Shown here: positions 1-8,167 of the stretch, in pieces | Layout: every line of letters begins with the position of its first letter | Numbering within the stretch: position 1 is the stretch's first letter | Source: FEN-1219 sp036563665 | Lineage (GTDB): Bacteria > Pseudomonadota > Gammaproteobacteria > Steroidobacterales > Rariloculaceae | DNA: 64,000 nucleotides | Direction: 5' to 3' | Assembly: GCA_036563665.1 (NCBI GenBank) | Contig: DATCLY010000058.1 | Location: 92,812 to 156,811, forward strand | Notes under the pieces: generated by a model | Seen by the model: only the letters and a program-made list of their open reading frames with translations | Database searches by the model: none | Told to the model about the DNA's origin: nothing | Program-made: the position numbers and the translations under genes

Positions 1-2
1 GG

Positions 3-1142
3 GCGGCGCTCGACCGCCTGCCGCCGGCGCCGCCGCCGCCGGGCGCGCCCGCGGAGCGGGGCGCGGTGTGGGTGGCCGGCGGCCCGGTCGTGACCGTCAA
101 ATACAAGGAGCGCACGGCCGACGGCGTGCTGCGCCAGCCCGTGTTCGAGCGCGTGCGGGACGACAAGACGGCGGCCGAGTGCGTGGCGGAAGAGGAGCGC
201 GCGCTCCCCGAGCCCCCGGTCGCGCCCGCGGCGCGCACGGTGGACTTCACCAACCTCGACAAGGTGTTCTGGCCGGCGGACGGGCTCACGAAGGGCGACC
301 TGGTCGCCTACTACGAGCGCGTAGCACGCTGGCTCCTGCCCTATCTGCGGGACCGGCCCGTGGTGCTCACGCGTTACCCCGACGGCATCGAGGGCAAGTC
401 GTTCTTCCAGAAGGACGCGCCGGCGTACGCCCCGGACTGGGTGCGGCTCGAGACGATGTGGAGCGAGCAGGCGCAGCGGGAGCTGCGCTACTTCGTGCTG
501 GACGACGTGGAGTCGCTGCTCTACGTGGCGAACATGGCGACGATCCCGCTGCACGTCTGGTCGAGCCGCATGGCCTCGCTCGAGCGCCCGGACTGGTGCA
601 TCGTCGATCTCGACCCGAAGGGCGCGCGGCTCACCGACGTGGTGGCGATCGCGCGCTTCCTGCACGCCCTCTGCGACGACGTCGGCCTGCCGTGCTACGT
701 GAAGACCAGCGGCTCGAGCGGGCTGCACCTGCTGATCCCGCTCGGCGCGCGCTACACGTACGAGCAGTCGCGCACGCTCGCGGAGCTGCTCGCGCGCGTG
801 ACGGTGCGCGCCTTGCCCGACGTCGCGACGGTGACGCGCGCCGTGGGCAGCCGCGGCGGCAAGGTGTATCTCGACTACCTGCAGAACGGCCACGGCAGGC
901 TGCTCGCGGCGCCGTTCAGCGTCCGCGCCCTGCCGGGGGCGCCCGTCTCGATGCCGCTCGAGTGGCGGCACGTCACGAAGCGTCTCGATCTCGCGCGGTT
1001 CAACATCCGCACGGCGCCCGCACGGCTCGAGGAGCACGGCGACCCGCTCGCGCGCGTGCTCACGGAGACCATCGACCTCGCCGCGGTGCTCGAGGCCCTG
1101 GCGCGCCGCGTGCGGCGGGAGGCTCGGGCGCGAGCGCGCTAG
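3..1142 (+). CDS. ligD: DNA ligase D, C-terminal part (ligase OB fold plus polymerase domain), 5' partial
   Basis: LigD repairs double-strand breaks by bacterial non-homologous end joining together with Ku. The frame is open from the left edge, so the gene starts outside the window; 379 residues are visible. The first part matches the end of the ATP-dependent ligase OB fold (TADGVLRQPVFERVRDDK). After a short linker comes the archaeo-eukaryotic-primase-type polymerase domain, beginning near VDFTNLDKVFWP. Its catalytic DLDP aspartates lie at about 606-614, the TSGSSGLH motif near 706-730, and LDYLQN near 870. The order ligase then polymerase at the C terminus is that of the Pseudomonas-type enzyme, not the mycobacterial one. 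No ku gene is visible here. The call is firm; only the missing nuclease and ligase core cannot be checked. Confidence 0.93.
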   Translation, partial: AALDRLPPAPPPPGAPAERGAVWVAGGPVVTVKYKERTADGVLRQPVFERVRDDKTAAECVAEEERALPEPPVAPAARTVDFTNLDKVFWPADGLTKGDLVAYYERVARWLLPYLRDRPVVLTRYPDGIEGKSFFQKDAPAYAPDWVRLETMWSEQAQRELRYFVLDDVESLLYVANMATIPLHVWSSRMASLERPDWCIVDLDPKGARLTDVVAIARFLHALCDDVGLPCYVKTSGSSGLHLLIPLGARYTYEQSRTLAELLARVTVRALPDVATVTRAVGSRGGKVYLDYLQNGHGRLLAAPFSVRALPGAPVSMPLEWRHVTKRLDLARFNIRTAPARLEEHGDPLARVLTETIDLAAVLEALARRVRREARARAR

Positions 1143-1243
1143 GCCCGCCCCGCCGCCCGCTCGGGCACGTGCGCCGCCTTTCGGGGCGGCCGGGCAGCGG
1201 CTATGCTGGGTTCGTCCGCTTGCCACGACTCGCGAGGAGACCC

Positions 1244-3070
1244 ATGCGGCTTTCGACGATCGCCCTCGCCGTGGCCGCGCTGTCGGCCGGCGCGGCCTGC
1301 TCGCCCCGCGGCGACCAGAGCCCGGACGACGCGGCCGGGACCGACGCGCCCACAGTGCAGGAAGCGCTCGATTTCCTCGCCGCGGCGGAAGCCGAGCTCG
1401 AGGCGCTGACCGAGCTCACGGCGCGCATCGGCTGGGTGCAGGCCAACTTCATCACGTTCGACACGGATTGGCTCGCGGCCAAGGCGGGCGCCGACTACAC
1501 GGAGACGGTCGTGCGGCTCGCGAACGAGACGAAGCGCTTCGAGTCGCTGGAGCTGCCGGAGGACGCGGCGCGCAAGATGCGCATCCTGCGCACCGGGCTC
1601 ACGCTGCCCGCCCCCACGCGGCCCGGGGCCGCGCAGGAGCTCTCCGAGATCGCCACGTGGCTCGAGTCCACGTACTCCACGGGCACGTACACGTACAACG
1701 GCGAAGCGCTCGACCTGCCCGCGCTCGAGCGCATCATCGACACGAGCCGCGACCCCGCGGAGCTCGCCGAGGTGTGGGCCGGCTGGCGGACGGTGTCCAA
1801 GCCGATGGCCGCGCGCTACGCGCGCATGATCGAGATCGCCACCGAAGGCGCACGCGAGCTCGGCTTCGACAATCTCGCGCAGATGTGGCTGTCGAATTAC
1901 GACATGGAGCCGGAGGAGGTGGAGCGCGAGGCGAACCGCCTGTGGTCGCAGGTGCGCCCGCTCTACGAGCAGCTCCATTGCCACGTTCGGGCGCGGCTCA
2001 ACGAGTTCTACGGCGACGAGGTGCAGCCGGCGGAAGGGCCGATCCGCGCGGACCTGCTGGGCAACATGTGGGCGCAGCAGTGGTCGAACATCCACGACCT
2101 CGTGGCGCCGGAGGACGCGGACAGCGGCATCGACCTCACGAAGCTCCTCGTCGAGCAGGGCTACACGCCGGAGCGCATGGTGCGCACCGGCGAGGCGTTC
2201 TTCACCTCGCTCGGCTTCGACCCGCTGCCCGAGACGTTCTGGGAGCGGTCGCTGCTCGTCCAGCCCCGCGACCGGCAGGTGGTCTGCCACGCCTCCGCGT
2301 GGGACCTCGACTCGCGAGACGACCTGCGCATCAAGATGTGCACCGAGATCAACGCGGAGGATTTCCAGACGATCCACCACGAGCTCGGGCACAACTTCTA
2401 TCAGCGCGCCTACTCGGGCCAGGACTTCCTGTTCCGCGACGGCGCGCACGACGGCTTCCACGAGGCGGTGGGCGATTTCATCGCGCTGTCGATCACGCCC
2501 GAGTACCTGCGGCAGATCGGGCTCATCGACGACGTGCCGCCGGCGAGCGCCGACGTCGGCCTGCTGATGCAGCAGGCGCTCGACAAGATCGCGTTCCTGC
2601 CGTTCGGCCTGCTCATGGACCAGTGGCGCTGGCGCGTGCTGCGCGGCGAGATCGGCCCGGCGGATTACAACGCGGCGTGGTGGCAGCTGCGGGAGCAGTA
2701 TCAGGGCGTGCGCCCGCCGGTCGAGCGGCCGGCGGACGCGTTCGATCCGGGCGCGAAATATCACATCCCGGCGAACGTGCCTTACTTGCGCTACTTCCTG
2801 TCGTTCATCATGCAGTTCCAGTTCCACCGCGCGGCGTGCGAGATCGCGGGGTGGGAGGGGCCGCTGCACCGCTGCTCGATCTACGGCAACCAGGAAGTCG
2901 GCCGCCGCCTCGAGGCGATGCTGGCGATGGGCGCGTCGCGCCCGTGGCCGGAGGCGCTCGAGGCGTTCACGGGCACGCGGCAGATGGACGGCGACGCGAT
3001 CATCGAGTACTTCGCGCCGCTCATGTCGTACCTCGAGGAGCAGAACGCCAACCGCACCTGCGGCTGGTAA
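1244..3070 (+). CDS. M2-family peptidyl-dipeptidase (ACE-like), probable lipoprotein
   Basis: Zinc peptidase of the angiotensin-converting-enzyme family, 608 residues, expected to remove C-terminal dipeptides in the periplasm. The zinc motif HELGH is at residues 379-383, preceded by another His, and the third ligand lies in HEAVGD about 24 residues on. A hydrophobic leader runs to a Cys at residue 19 (LSAGAAC), which suggests a lipoprotein, although the residue at -3 is not ideal for a lipobox. The ATG at 1244 follows GAGGAGA with good spacing; an in-frame upstream extension reaches the ligD region but has no family similarity. Bacterial M2 peptidases are known from Xanthomonas and Shewanella. 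It stands alone between ligD and a repeat, with no operon partner. Confidence 0.93.
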   Translation: MRLSTIALAVAALSAGAACSPRGDQSPDDAAGTDAPTVQEALDFLAAAEAELEALTELTARIGWVQANFITFDTDWLAAKAGADYTETVVRLANETKRFESLELPEDAARKMRILRTGLTLPAPTRPGAAQELSEIATWLESTYSTGTYTYNGEALDLPALERIIDTSRDPAELAEVWAGWRTVSKPMAARYARMIEIATEGARELGFDNLAQMWLSNYDMEPEEVEREANRLWSQVRPLYEQLHCHVRARLNEFYGDEVQPAEGPIRADLLGNMWAQQWSNIHDLVAPEDADSGIDLTKLLVEQGYTPERMVRTGEAFFTSLGFDPLPETFWERSLLVQPRDRQVVCHASAWDLDSRDDLRIKMCTEINAEDFQTIHHELGHNFYQRAYSGQDFLFRDGAHDGFHEAVGDFIALSITPEYLRQIGLIDDVPPASADVGLLMQQALDKIAFLPFGLLMDQWRWRVLRGEIGPADYNAAWWQLREQYQGVRPPVERPADAFDPGAKYHIPANVPYLRYFLSFIMQFQFHRAACEIAGWEGPLHRCSIYGNQEVGRRLEAMLAMGASRPWPEALEAFTGTRQMDGDAIIEYFAPLMSYLEEQNANRTCGW

Positions 3071-3089
3071 CGCCGCCAACCCCGCCAGC

Positions 3090-3456
3090 TGGGAGCGGCT
3101 TTCCAGCTGCGATCTTCGGCGCGACGCTCCCGCGACCACGCGTCAGGCTGCGCTCTTCGACGTCGCCAACGCTCGCGATGCGGTGTGGGGCCGGGCCTCT
3201 GCGGCTACACCTGCGCTCGCGATCTTCGGCCGCATCGCGGGCGGCGCGGCTCGCATGTGCCCCTTCCAGCACCGCCGCAAGTACATCCCTGTAGGCTGGC
3301 GCGCACACATCCCTGTGCGCGAGCCTGCTGGAAGGGGCACATGCGATCCACGCCGCGAGACGGCCGCGCGGCGTTTGGCGACGAGAAGATCGCAGGTGAC
3401 GCGTGGTCGCGGGAGCGCGTCGCGCCGACGATCGCGGCTGGAAAGCCGCTCCCACA
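3090..3456. repeat. Composite palindromic repeat, copy 1 (REP-like ends with nested inner palindrome)
   Basis: This 367-bp element fills the gap between the M2 peptidase and apt. Its ends are a long inverted repeat of about 56 bp that begins TGGGAGCGGCTTTCCAGC on the left and appears as the reverse complement ending at 3456. Nested inside is a second inverted pair, GCATGTGCCCCTTCCAGCA near 3253 and its complement near 3330-3348, which encloses short ACATCCCTGT hairpins. Copies 2 and 3 share the same plan. I see no credible gene in it; the open frames across it are by-products of the high G+C content. Confidence 0.85.
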
Positions 3457-3482
3457 GGCTTCGTTCGGCGGGAGGCGCGGCG

Positions 3483-4004
3483 TTAGTAGTGCAGCAGCGA
3501 GATGACGTTGCGGCCTTGCAGGCTCTGGCGGCCGTTCAGGAAGTCGAGCTCGATCACAAATGCGCAGGCGGCCACGATGCCCCCCTGGCGCTCGACGAGC
3601 TCGGCCGTGGCCGCGGCGGTGCCGCCCGTCGCGATGACGTCGTCCACGATGAGATAGCGGCCGCCGCGCTCGATCGCGTCCGCGTGCATCTCGAGGTGGT
3701 CGAAGCCGTACTCGAGCGCGTAGCGCACGCTGACGGTGGCGCGCGGCAGCTTGCCCCGCTTGCGCACGAGGTGCAGCGGCAGCCCGCAGCGCTGGGCGAC
3801 CATGGCGCCGAAAATGAAGCCCCGCGATTCGATGGCGATGACCGCGGCCGGGTCGAGCGGCGCCGCCAGCTCCGCGAGCCGGTCGATCGCGTGCGCGAGC
3901 GCCGCGGGCGCCGCGAGCAACGGGGTGATGTCCTTGAACACGATGCCGGGCTTCGGGAAGTCCGGCACGTCCTTGATGTAGGCCTTCAGATCCAGCGCAC
4001 TCAT
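3483..4004 (-). CDS. apt: Adenine phosphoribosyltransferase
   Basis: Converts adenine and PRPP to AMP in purine salvage in the cytoplasm. At 173 residues it has the usual length. The N-terminal DVPDFPKPGIVFKDITPLL segment and the PRPP-binding loop VDDVIATGGT at residues 120-129 are both typical, with the RGFIFG segment at 61-66 between them. It diverges from the sulfotransferase gene with about 100 bp between start codons. Its 3' end abuts repeat copy 1. Nothing links it functionally to its neighbours. Confidence 0.96.
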   Translation of the reverse strand: MSALDLKAYIKDVPDFPKPGIVFKDITPLLAAPAALAHAIDRLAELAAPLDPAAVIAIESRGFIFGAMVAQRCGLPLHLVRKRGKLPRATVSVRYALEYGFDHLEMHADAIERGGRYLIVDDVIATGGTAAATAELVERQGGIVAACAFVIELDFLNGRQSLQGRNVISLLHY

Positions 4005-4105
4005 TGCCGTCTCGCGCGCGCCTGGGCGACAATGCCCGCGCGAATGGTAGCAAAGCCCCGAGCCCCGCGAAGCGCGCCCGCGCGCCTTTCCACCGACAGA
4101 ACCGC

Positions 4106-5344
4106 ATGACGTTACTCGAAGCGACGGTGCATCGCGCCGTTCGCATCATGAATGCGGGCGGCCGCGTGCTGCGCCGCCACGGCATCGATCCGCCGGCCCT
4201 GGACGCCGCGTCGCTGCGCCGCGCCGCGGAGCGGCGCGCGCGCCTCGAGGACTACGGCGACTGGCCCATCGAGGAGCCGCTGGACCGGCTGCTCGCGAGC
4301 TACGAGCGCGAGGCGGACCTCACCACGCTCGGCCGCGTGACCGTGCGGGAGCTCGTCGTGAGCCTGCTCGAGAACCTGCTGCGCCTGGAGGCGGTGCGGG
4401 CCGCCAATCCGGCCATCGAGGCGGAGCGCATCGAGGCGCCCGTGTTCATCGTCGGGCTGCCGCGCACGGGCACCACGCTGCTGCACGGCCTCATGAGCGA
4501 GGACCCCGCGAACCGCGCGCCGCTCTCCTGGGAGGTGATGTTCCCCGCGGCCGCCGGGGGCGCGCCGGCCGCGGTGGCGCGCGCGCGCAAGCGCACGGCG
4601 AGCCGGCTCGAGTGGGCGAATCGGCTCGCGCCGGAGTTCCGCCGCATCCATCCCATCGCGCCCGACCTGCCGCAGGAGTGCATCGCCATCCAGGCGCAGG
4701 CGTTCGCGAGCATCCAGTTCCACACGACGCACTACGTGCCGTCGTACCAGGACTGGCTCGAGAGCACGCCGCAGGCTCTGGGCTACCGCTTCCACTATCG
4801 ATTCCTGCAGCACTTGCAGGCGGGCGCGCCGCGGCGGCGCTGGGTGCTCAAGGCGCCTGGACACCTGTTCGGCCTCGACGCGCTGCTCGACCGCTACCCG
4901 GACGCGCGCATCGTGCAGACGCACCGCGACCCGCTGCGCGTGGTGGCCTCCATGGCGAGCCTCGCGACGGTGCTGCGGCGCGCGTTCAGCGCGAGCGCGG
5001 ATCCTGCGCAGATCGGGGTGGACTGGGCCGAGCGCTGGGCGCGGGCGCTCGAGCGCTTCCTCGCCGTGCGCGACCGCGCGCCGCGGGAGCAGTTCCTGGA
5101 CGTCGCTTACGAGGAGCTCGAGACGGACCCGCTCGCGACGGTGGAGCGCGTGTATCGCTTCCTCGGCTGGCCGCTCACGGACGAGGCCCGCCAGGCGATG
5201 CAGCGGTTCCTCGCGGCGAACCCGAAGAACAAGCACGGCGCGCATCGCTACTCGCTCGCTCAGTACGGCCTCGACCGCGACGCCGAGTACCGCCGCTTCC
5301 GCGGCTACTGCGAGCGCTTCGGGATCGCCGTCGACGACGCCTGA
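4106..5344 (+). CDS. Sulfotransferase family protein (PAPS-dependent)
   Basis: A 412-residue protein of the bacterial Sulfotransfer_3 type, which moves a sulfuryl group from PAPS to an unknown acceptor. The 5'-phosphosulfate loop is VGLPRTGTTLLHGLMSEDP, about 115 residues in. The 3'-phosphate region is in the stretch with LKAPGHLFGLDALL followed by QTHRDPLRVVASMA. I start at the ATG at 4106, where similarity begins; the frame also runs back to 4004 without similarity. The gene is convergent with ispA (7 bp apart). PAPS could come from the fused ATP sulfurylase-APS kinase at 52.1 kb. Substrate unknown. Confidence 0.85.
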   Translation: MTLLEATVHRAVRIMNAGGRVLRRHGIDPPALDAASLRRAAERRARLEDYGDWPIEEPLDRLLASYEREADLTTLGRVTVRELVVSLLENLLRLEAVRAANPAIEAERIEAPVFIVGLPRTGTTLLHGLMSEDPANRAPLSWEVMFPAAAGGAPAAVARARKRTASRLEWANRLAPEFRRIHPIAPDLPQECIAIQAQAFASIQFHTTHYVPSYQDWLESTPQALGYRFHYRFLQHLQAGAPRRRWVLKAPGHLFGLDALLDRYPDARIVQTHRDPLRVVASMASLATVLRRAFSASADPAQIGVDWAERWARALERFLAVRDRAPREQFLDVAYEELETDPLATVERVYRFLGWPLTDEARQAMQRFLAANPKNKHGAHRYSLAQYGLDRDAEYRRFRGYCERFGIAVDDA

Positions 5345-5350
5345 AGCGCC

Positions 5351-6259
5351 TCAGTACGAGCGCGTGAGGATGAACTCGGAGAGCCAGCGCAGGCCGCCGG
5401 CCGGGCGTCCCACCGCCTCGAGGGAGGCGAGGGCGCGCGCGTAGAGCTCCTCCGCGCGGGCGCGCGCGCCTTCCACGCCGAGCGTCGAAGGGTAGGTGGA
5501 CTTGTCGTTCTGCGCGTCGCTGCCCGCGTTCTTGCCGAGCGTGGCCGTGTCCTGCTCCACCTCGAGCAGGTCGTCGCGGATCTGGAAGACGAGACCGATG
5601 TCGCGCGCGAAGCCGTCGAGCCGCTCGCGCGCGCCGTCGTCGAGCTCGCCGAGCTCGCTCGGCATCATGATGGCCGCGCGGATGAGCTGCCCGGTCTTGC
5701 GGCGGTGGATGTCCTCCAGCGCGGCTTCCGCGAGCCGCTTGCCCTCCGCCTCGAGGTCGAGCGCCTGCCCGCCCACCATGCCCGCCGGGCCGATGGCGCG
5801 GGCGAGCCAGCGGATCACCTTGATTTGCCGCTCGGGCGCGGCCGCGAGCGCCTCGTCGGTGCACAGCACCTCGAAGGCGAGCGCCTGCAGGGCGTCGCCG
5901 GCCAGGATGGCCGTGGCCTCGTCGAACGCGCGGTGCGTGGTGGGCCGGCCGCGCCGCAGGTCGTCGTCGTCCATCGCGGGCAGGTCGTCGTGGACCAGCG
6001 AGTAGGCGTGCACGAGCTCCACGGCGGCGGCGATCGGGTCGACGACGCGCTCCGCGACGCCGCACACCTCCGCGCTCGCGTATGCCAGGAGCGGCCGAAC
6101 GCGCTTGCCGGGCCCGAGCACCGAGTACTCCATCGCCGCCCGCAGGCGTTCGGGCACGTGTCGATCGGCGGCTATGATTTCGCCGAGCCTTGCATTGACT
6201 CTTTGACGATATTGTTCGAGGCGCTCGGCAAAAGCGTCCTGGGGGGCTCGTGCTATCAT
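5351..6259 (-). CDS. ispA: Farnesyl diphosphate synthase (short-chain polyprenyl synthase)
   Basis: Condenses IPP with DMAPP and geranyl diphosphate to give farnesyl diphosphate. Both aspartate-rich motifs are present: DDLPAMDDDD at residues 91-100 and DDLLEVEQD at 229-237, with GPGKRVRPLL before the first. With the ATG at 6259 the protein has 302 residues, normal for IspA; the frame extends to 6304 but adds no similarity. It diverges from the squalene synthase gene, only 47 bp separating the starts. It supplies the substrate for that enzyme and takes IPP/DMAPP from the mevalonate genes in the same cluster. Chain length cannot be proved by eye, but the context favours C15. Confidence 0.93.
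   Translation of the reverse strand: MIARAPQDAFAERLEQYRQRVNARLGEIIAADRHVPERLRAAMEYSVLGPGKRVRPLLAYASAEVCGVAERVVDPIAAAVELVHAYSLVHDDLPAMDDDDLRRGRPTTHRAFDEATAILAGDALQALAFEVLCTDEALAAAPERQIKVIRWLARAIGPAGMVGGQALDLEAEGKRLAEAALEDIHRRKTGQLIRAAIMMPSELGELDDGARERLDGFARDIGLVFQIRDDLLEVEQDTATLGKNAGSDAQNDKSTYPSTLGVEGARARAEELYARALASLEAVGRPAGGLRWLSEFILTRSY
6254..6259 (+). promoter_or_regulatory. Possible -10 element for the hopanoid/mevalonate run
   Basis: TATCAT lies 48 bp upstream of the squalene synthase start, overlapping the ispA start codon on the other strand. It matches the sigma-70 -10 consensus at 5 of 6 positions. TTGACT and TTGACG occur further upstream (6195-6208), but the spacing is far too long for either to be its -35. 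A similar lone TATGAT precedes the hydrolase gene at 45.6 kb, so the organism may use -10-dominated promoters. Confidence 0.3.
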
Positions 6260-6306
6260 AGCGGGCCATCGTAACACCGAAACGGCGCGCACGGCGCAAG
6301 GCATTC

Positions 6307-7410
6307 GTGAAGACGGAACCGAGCACCCCGGGCGGCGCCAAGGCCGAAGACCTCGCGTATCAAGCGGCGATTCTTCCCGGCGTCTCGCGCACGTTCGCGC
6401 TCACCATCCCGGTGCTGCCGGAGCGCCTCGCCGAGGTAATGACCAACGCCTATCTGCTGTGCCGCCTCGCCGACACCATCGAAGACGACGTCGCACTCGA
6501 TAACCGACAGAAGTCGGAGTTTCATCGCCGCTTCGTGGCGGTGGTGAAGGGAGAGGAGCCGGCCGAGCCGTTCGCGCGCGATCTCGCGCCGCTGCTGTCC
6601 TCGCGCGTGCTGCCCGACGAGCGCGACCTCGTGGTGAACGCGGCCAAGGTGATCCGGGTGACGCACGGTTTCACGCCGGCCGAGCGGGCGGCGCTCACGC
6701 GCTGCGTGTCCATCATGTGCGAGGGCATGCCCGAGTTCCAGCGCAACAAGAGCCTGCGCGGGCTCGCGGATCTCGAGGAGATGGACGCGTACTGCTACTA
6801 CGTGGCGGGCGTCGTCGGCGAGATGTGCACCGAGCTCTTCTGTCTCTACTGCCCGGAGCTCCAGAAGGAGCGGCACCGCATGATGCGGCTCGCCGTGTCG
6901 TTCGGCCAGGGCCTGCAGATGACCAACATTCTGAAGGACATCTGGGACGACCGGCAGGCGGGGTCGTGCTGGCTGCCGCGCTCGCTGTTCGAGCCCGCGG
7001 GCGTGTCGCTCGAGCGGCTCGAGGAGCACCACACGGGCGAGGCTTTCCGGGCGGGGCTCAACGAGCTCATCGGCGTCGCGCACGCCCATCTGCGCAACGC
7101 GCTCGAGTACACCTGCATCATCCCGAAGCGCGAGGTCGGCATCCGCCGCTTCTGCCTGTGGGCCATCGGCCTCGCGGTCTTGACGCTGCGCAAGATCTAC
7201 CGCAACCCCGCGTTCCGCTCGGGCGCGGAGGTGAAGGTGTCGCGCCGCACGGTGAAGGCGACCGTGCTCACGACCAATCTCACGCTCATGAGCAACCGCG
7301 CCGTGCGCCTGATGTTCGCCCGCGCGGCCGACGGTCTGCCGCTCGCCGACCTCGATCTGTCGCTGCCGCACGCCGCGGCGGCGGGGCAGAGACGTCTCGA
7401 TGCCTATTGA
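6307..7410 (+). CDS. Squalene synthase (SQS-type, farnesyl-diphosphate farnesyltransferase)
   Basis: Expected to join two farnesyl diphosphates head to head to make squalene. The two Mg-diphosphate motifs are DTIED at residues 56-60 and NILKDIWDD at 207-215, with YCYYVAGVVG at 162-171. At 367 residues it is longer than HpnC or HpnD (about 280) and closer to single-enzyme squalene synthases. No hpnC or hpnE partner is present in this otherwise full locus. The GTG at 6307 is the start; the gene opens the eleven-gene run and overlaps hpnG by 11 bp. A phytoene synthase role is possible by family but unlikely in this company. Confidence 0.8.
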   Translation: MKTEPSTPGGAKAEDLAYQAAILPGVSRTFALTIPVLPERLAEVMTNAYLLCRLADTIEDDVALDNRQKSEFHRRFVAVVKGEEPAEPFARDLAPLLSSRVLPDERDLVVNAAKVIRVTHGFTPAERAALTRCVSIMCEGMPEFQRNKSLRGLADLEEMDAYCYYVAGVVGEMCTELFCLYCPELQKERHRMMRLAVSFGQGLQMTNILKDIWDDRQAGSCWLPRSLFEPAGVSLERLEEHHTGEAFRAGLNELIGVAHAHLRNALEYTCIIPKREVGIRRFCLWAIGLAVLTLRKIYRNPAFRSGAEVKVSRRTVKATVLTTNLTLMSNRAVRLMFARAADGLPLADLDLSLPHAAAAGQRRLDAY

Positions 7411-8152
7411 CCGCCGCGCCGCCGCGGAGCCTTCCGCGGCGGTGGCGCGGGTCGTCGCCGTGGCGGCTCTGTCCTTCGAAAGCGAGGCGCTGCGCAAGCC
7501 GCTGCGCCATCCGTCCGTCGACGTCGTCGTGGCGCAGAGCGGCCCGGGCGCCACTCGGGCCGCGGCGGCCGCGCGCGCGGCGGTGGCGGACGGCGCGGCG
7601 GCGCTCGTGTCGTGGGGCGTCGCGGGCGGGCTCGACGCCGCGCTCGCGCCGGGCACGGTGGTGGCGCCGGCCCGCGTGCTGCACGGCGACCGCTGGCTCG
7701 AGGCGGACGCGGCCTGGCGGGCCGCGCTCGTGGCGGCGCTCGGGCCGCATTTCACCGTGCAAGAGGGCGGGCTGCTCTCGGCCGACGAGGTGCTGCGTAC
7801 GCCCGCCGACAAGTCGCTCGCGGCGGCGCGCTGCGGCGCCGTCGCCGCCGACATGGAATCCGGCGGCGTAGCGGCGGTGGCCGCCGAGGCGGGGCTGCCG
7901 TTCGTGACGGTGCGCGTCGTGCTCGACGCGCTCGACGACGAGCTGCCGGCCGACGCGGAGCGGTGGATCGACGAGCGGGGCAATCGCCGCCTCGCCCCCG
8001 CGCTCGACGCGGCTCTCCGGCCCGCGCGGTGGGCGGCCCTGCTCGGCCTCGCCCGGCGTTATCGCGTCGCCGCGGGCGTGCTCGACCGGCTGGCCCGCGT
8101 CTTGCTGCCCGCGGGATTCCTGTTTTCGCCGCGGGTGGCAAAGTTCGGCTGA
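7400..8152 (+). CDS. hpnG: Hopanoid-associated nucleoside phosphorylase HpnG
   Basis: Member of the purine/MTA-nucleosidase phosphorylase superfamily, 250 residues. HpnG is known to release adenine from adenosylhopane to yield (phospho)ribosylhopane, the step after HpnH. Seen here are the early VAALSFESEALR segment, a central GVAGGLDAAL loop, and the DMESGG substrate-binding motif followed by FVTVRVVLD. The ATG at 7400 lies inside the end of the squalene synthase gene, so translation is probably coupled. hpnN starts 16 bp after its stop. Confidence 0.85.
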   Translation: MPIDRRAAAEPSAAVARVVAVAALSFESEALRKPLRHPSVDVVVAQSGPGATRAAAAARAAVADGAAALVSWGVAGGLDAALAPGTVVAPARVLHGDRWLEADAAWRAALVAALGPHFTVQEGGLLSADEVLRTPADKSLAAARCGAVAADMESGGVAAVAAEAGLPFVTVRVVLDALDDELPADAERWIDERGNRRLAPALDAALRPARWAALLGLARRYRVAAGVLDRLARVLLPAGFLFSPRVAKFG

Positions 8153-8167
8153 CGGGCGTACGGCTCG

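Noticed and set aside
68..1240. Long plus-strand frame in front of the M2 peptidase, as if the peptidase were a 1000-residue protein
   Set aside because: It runs out of frame through ligD, with Arg/Ala-rich composition and no similarity; the peptidase has its own signal peptide and ribosome-binding site at 1244.
6307..7410. Phytoene synthase (carotenoid) reading of the synthase gene
   Set aside because: Length, motif context and the hopanoid neighbours favour squalene; no crtI or other carotenoid gene is present.
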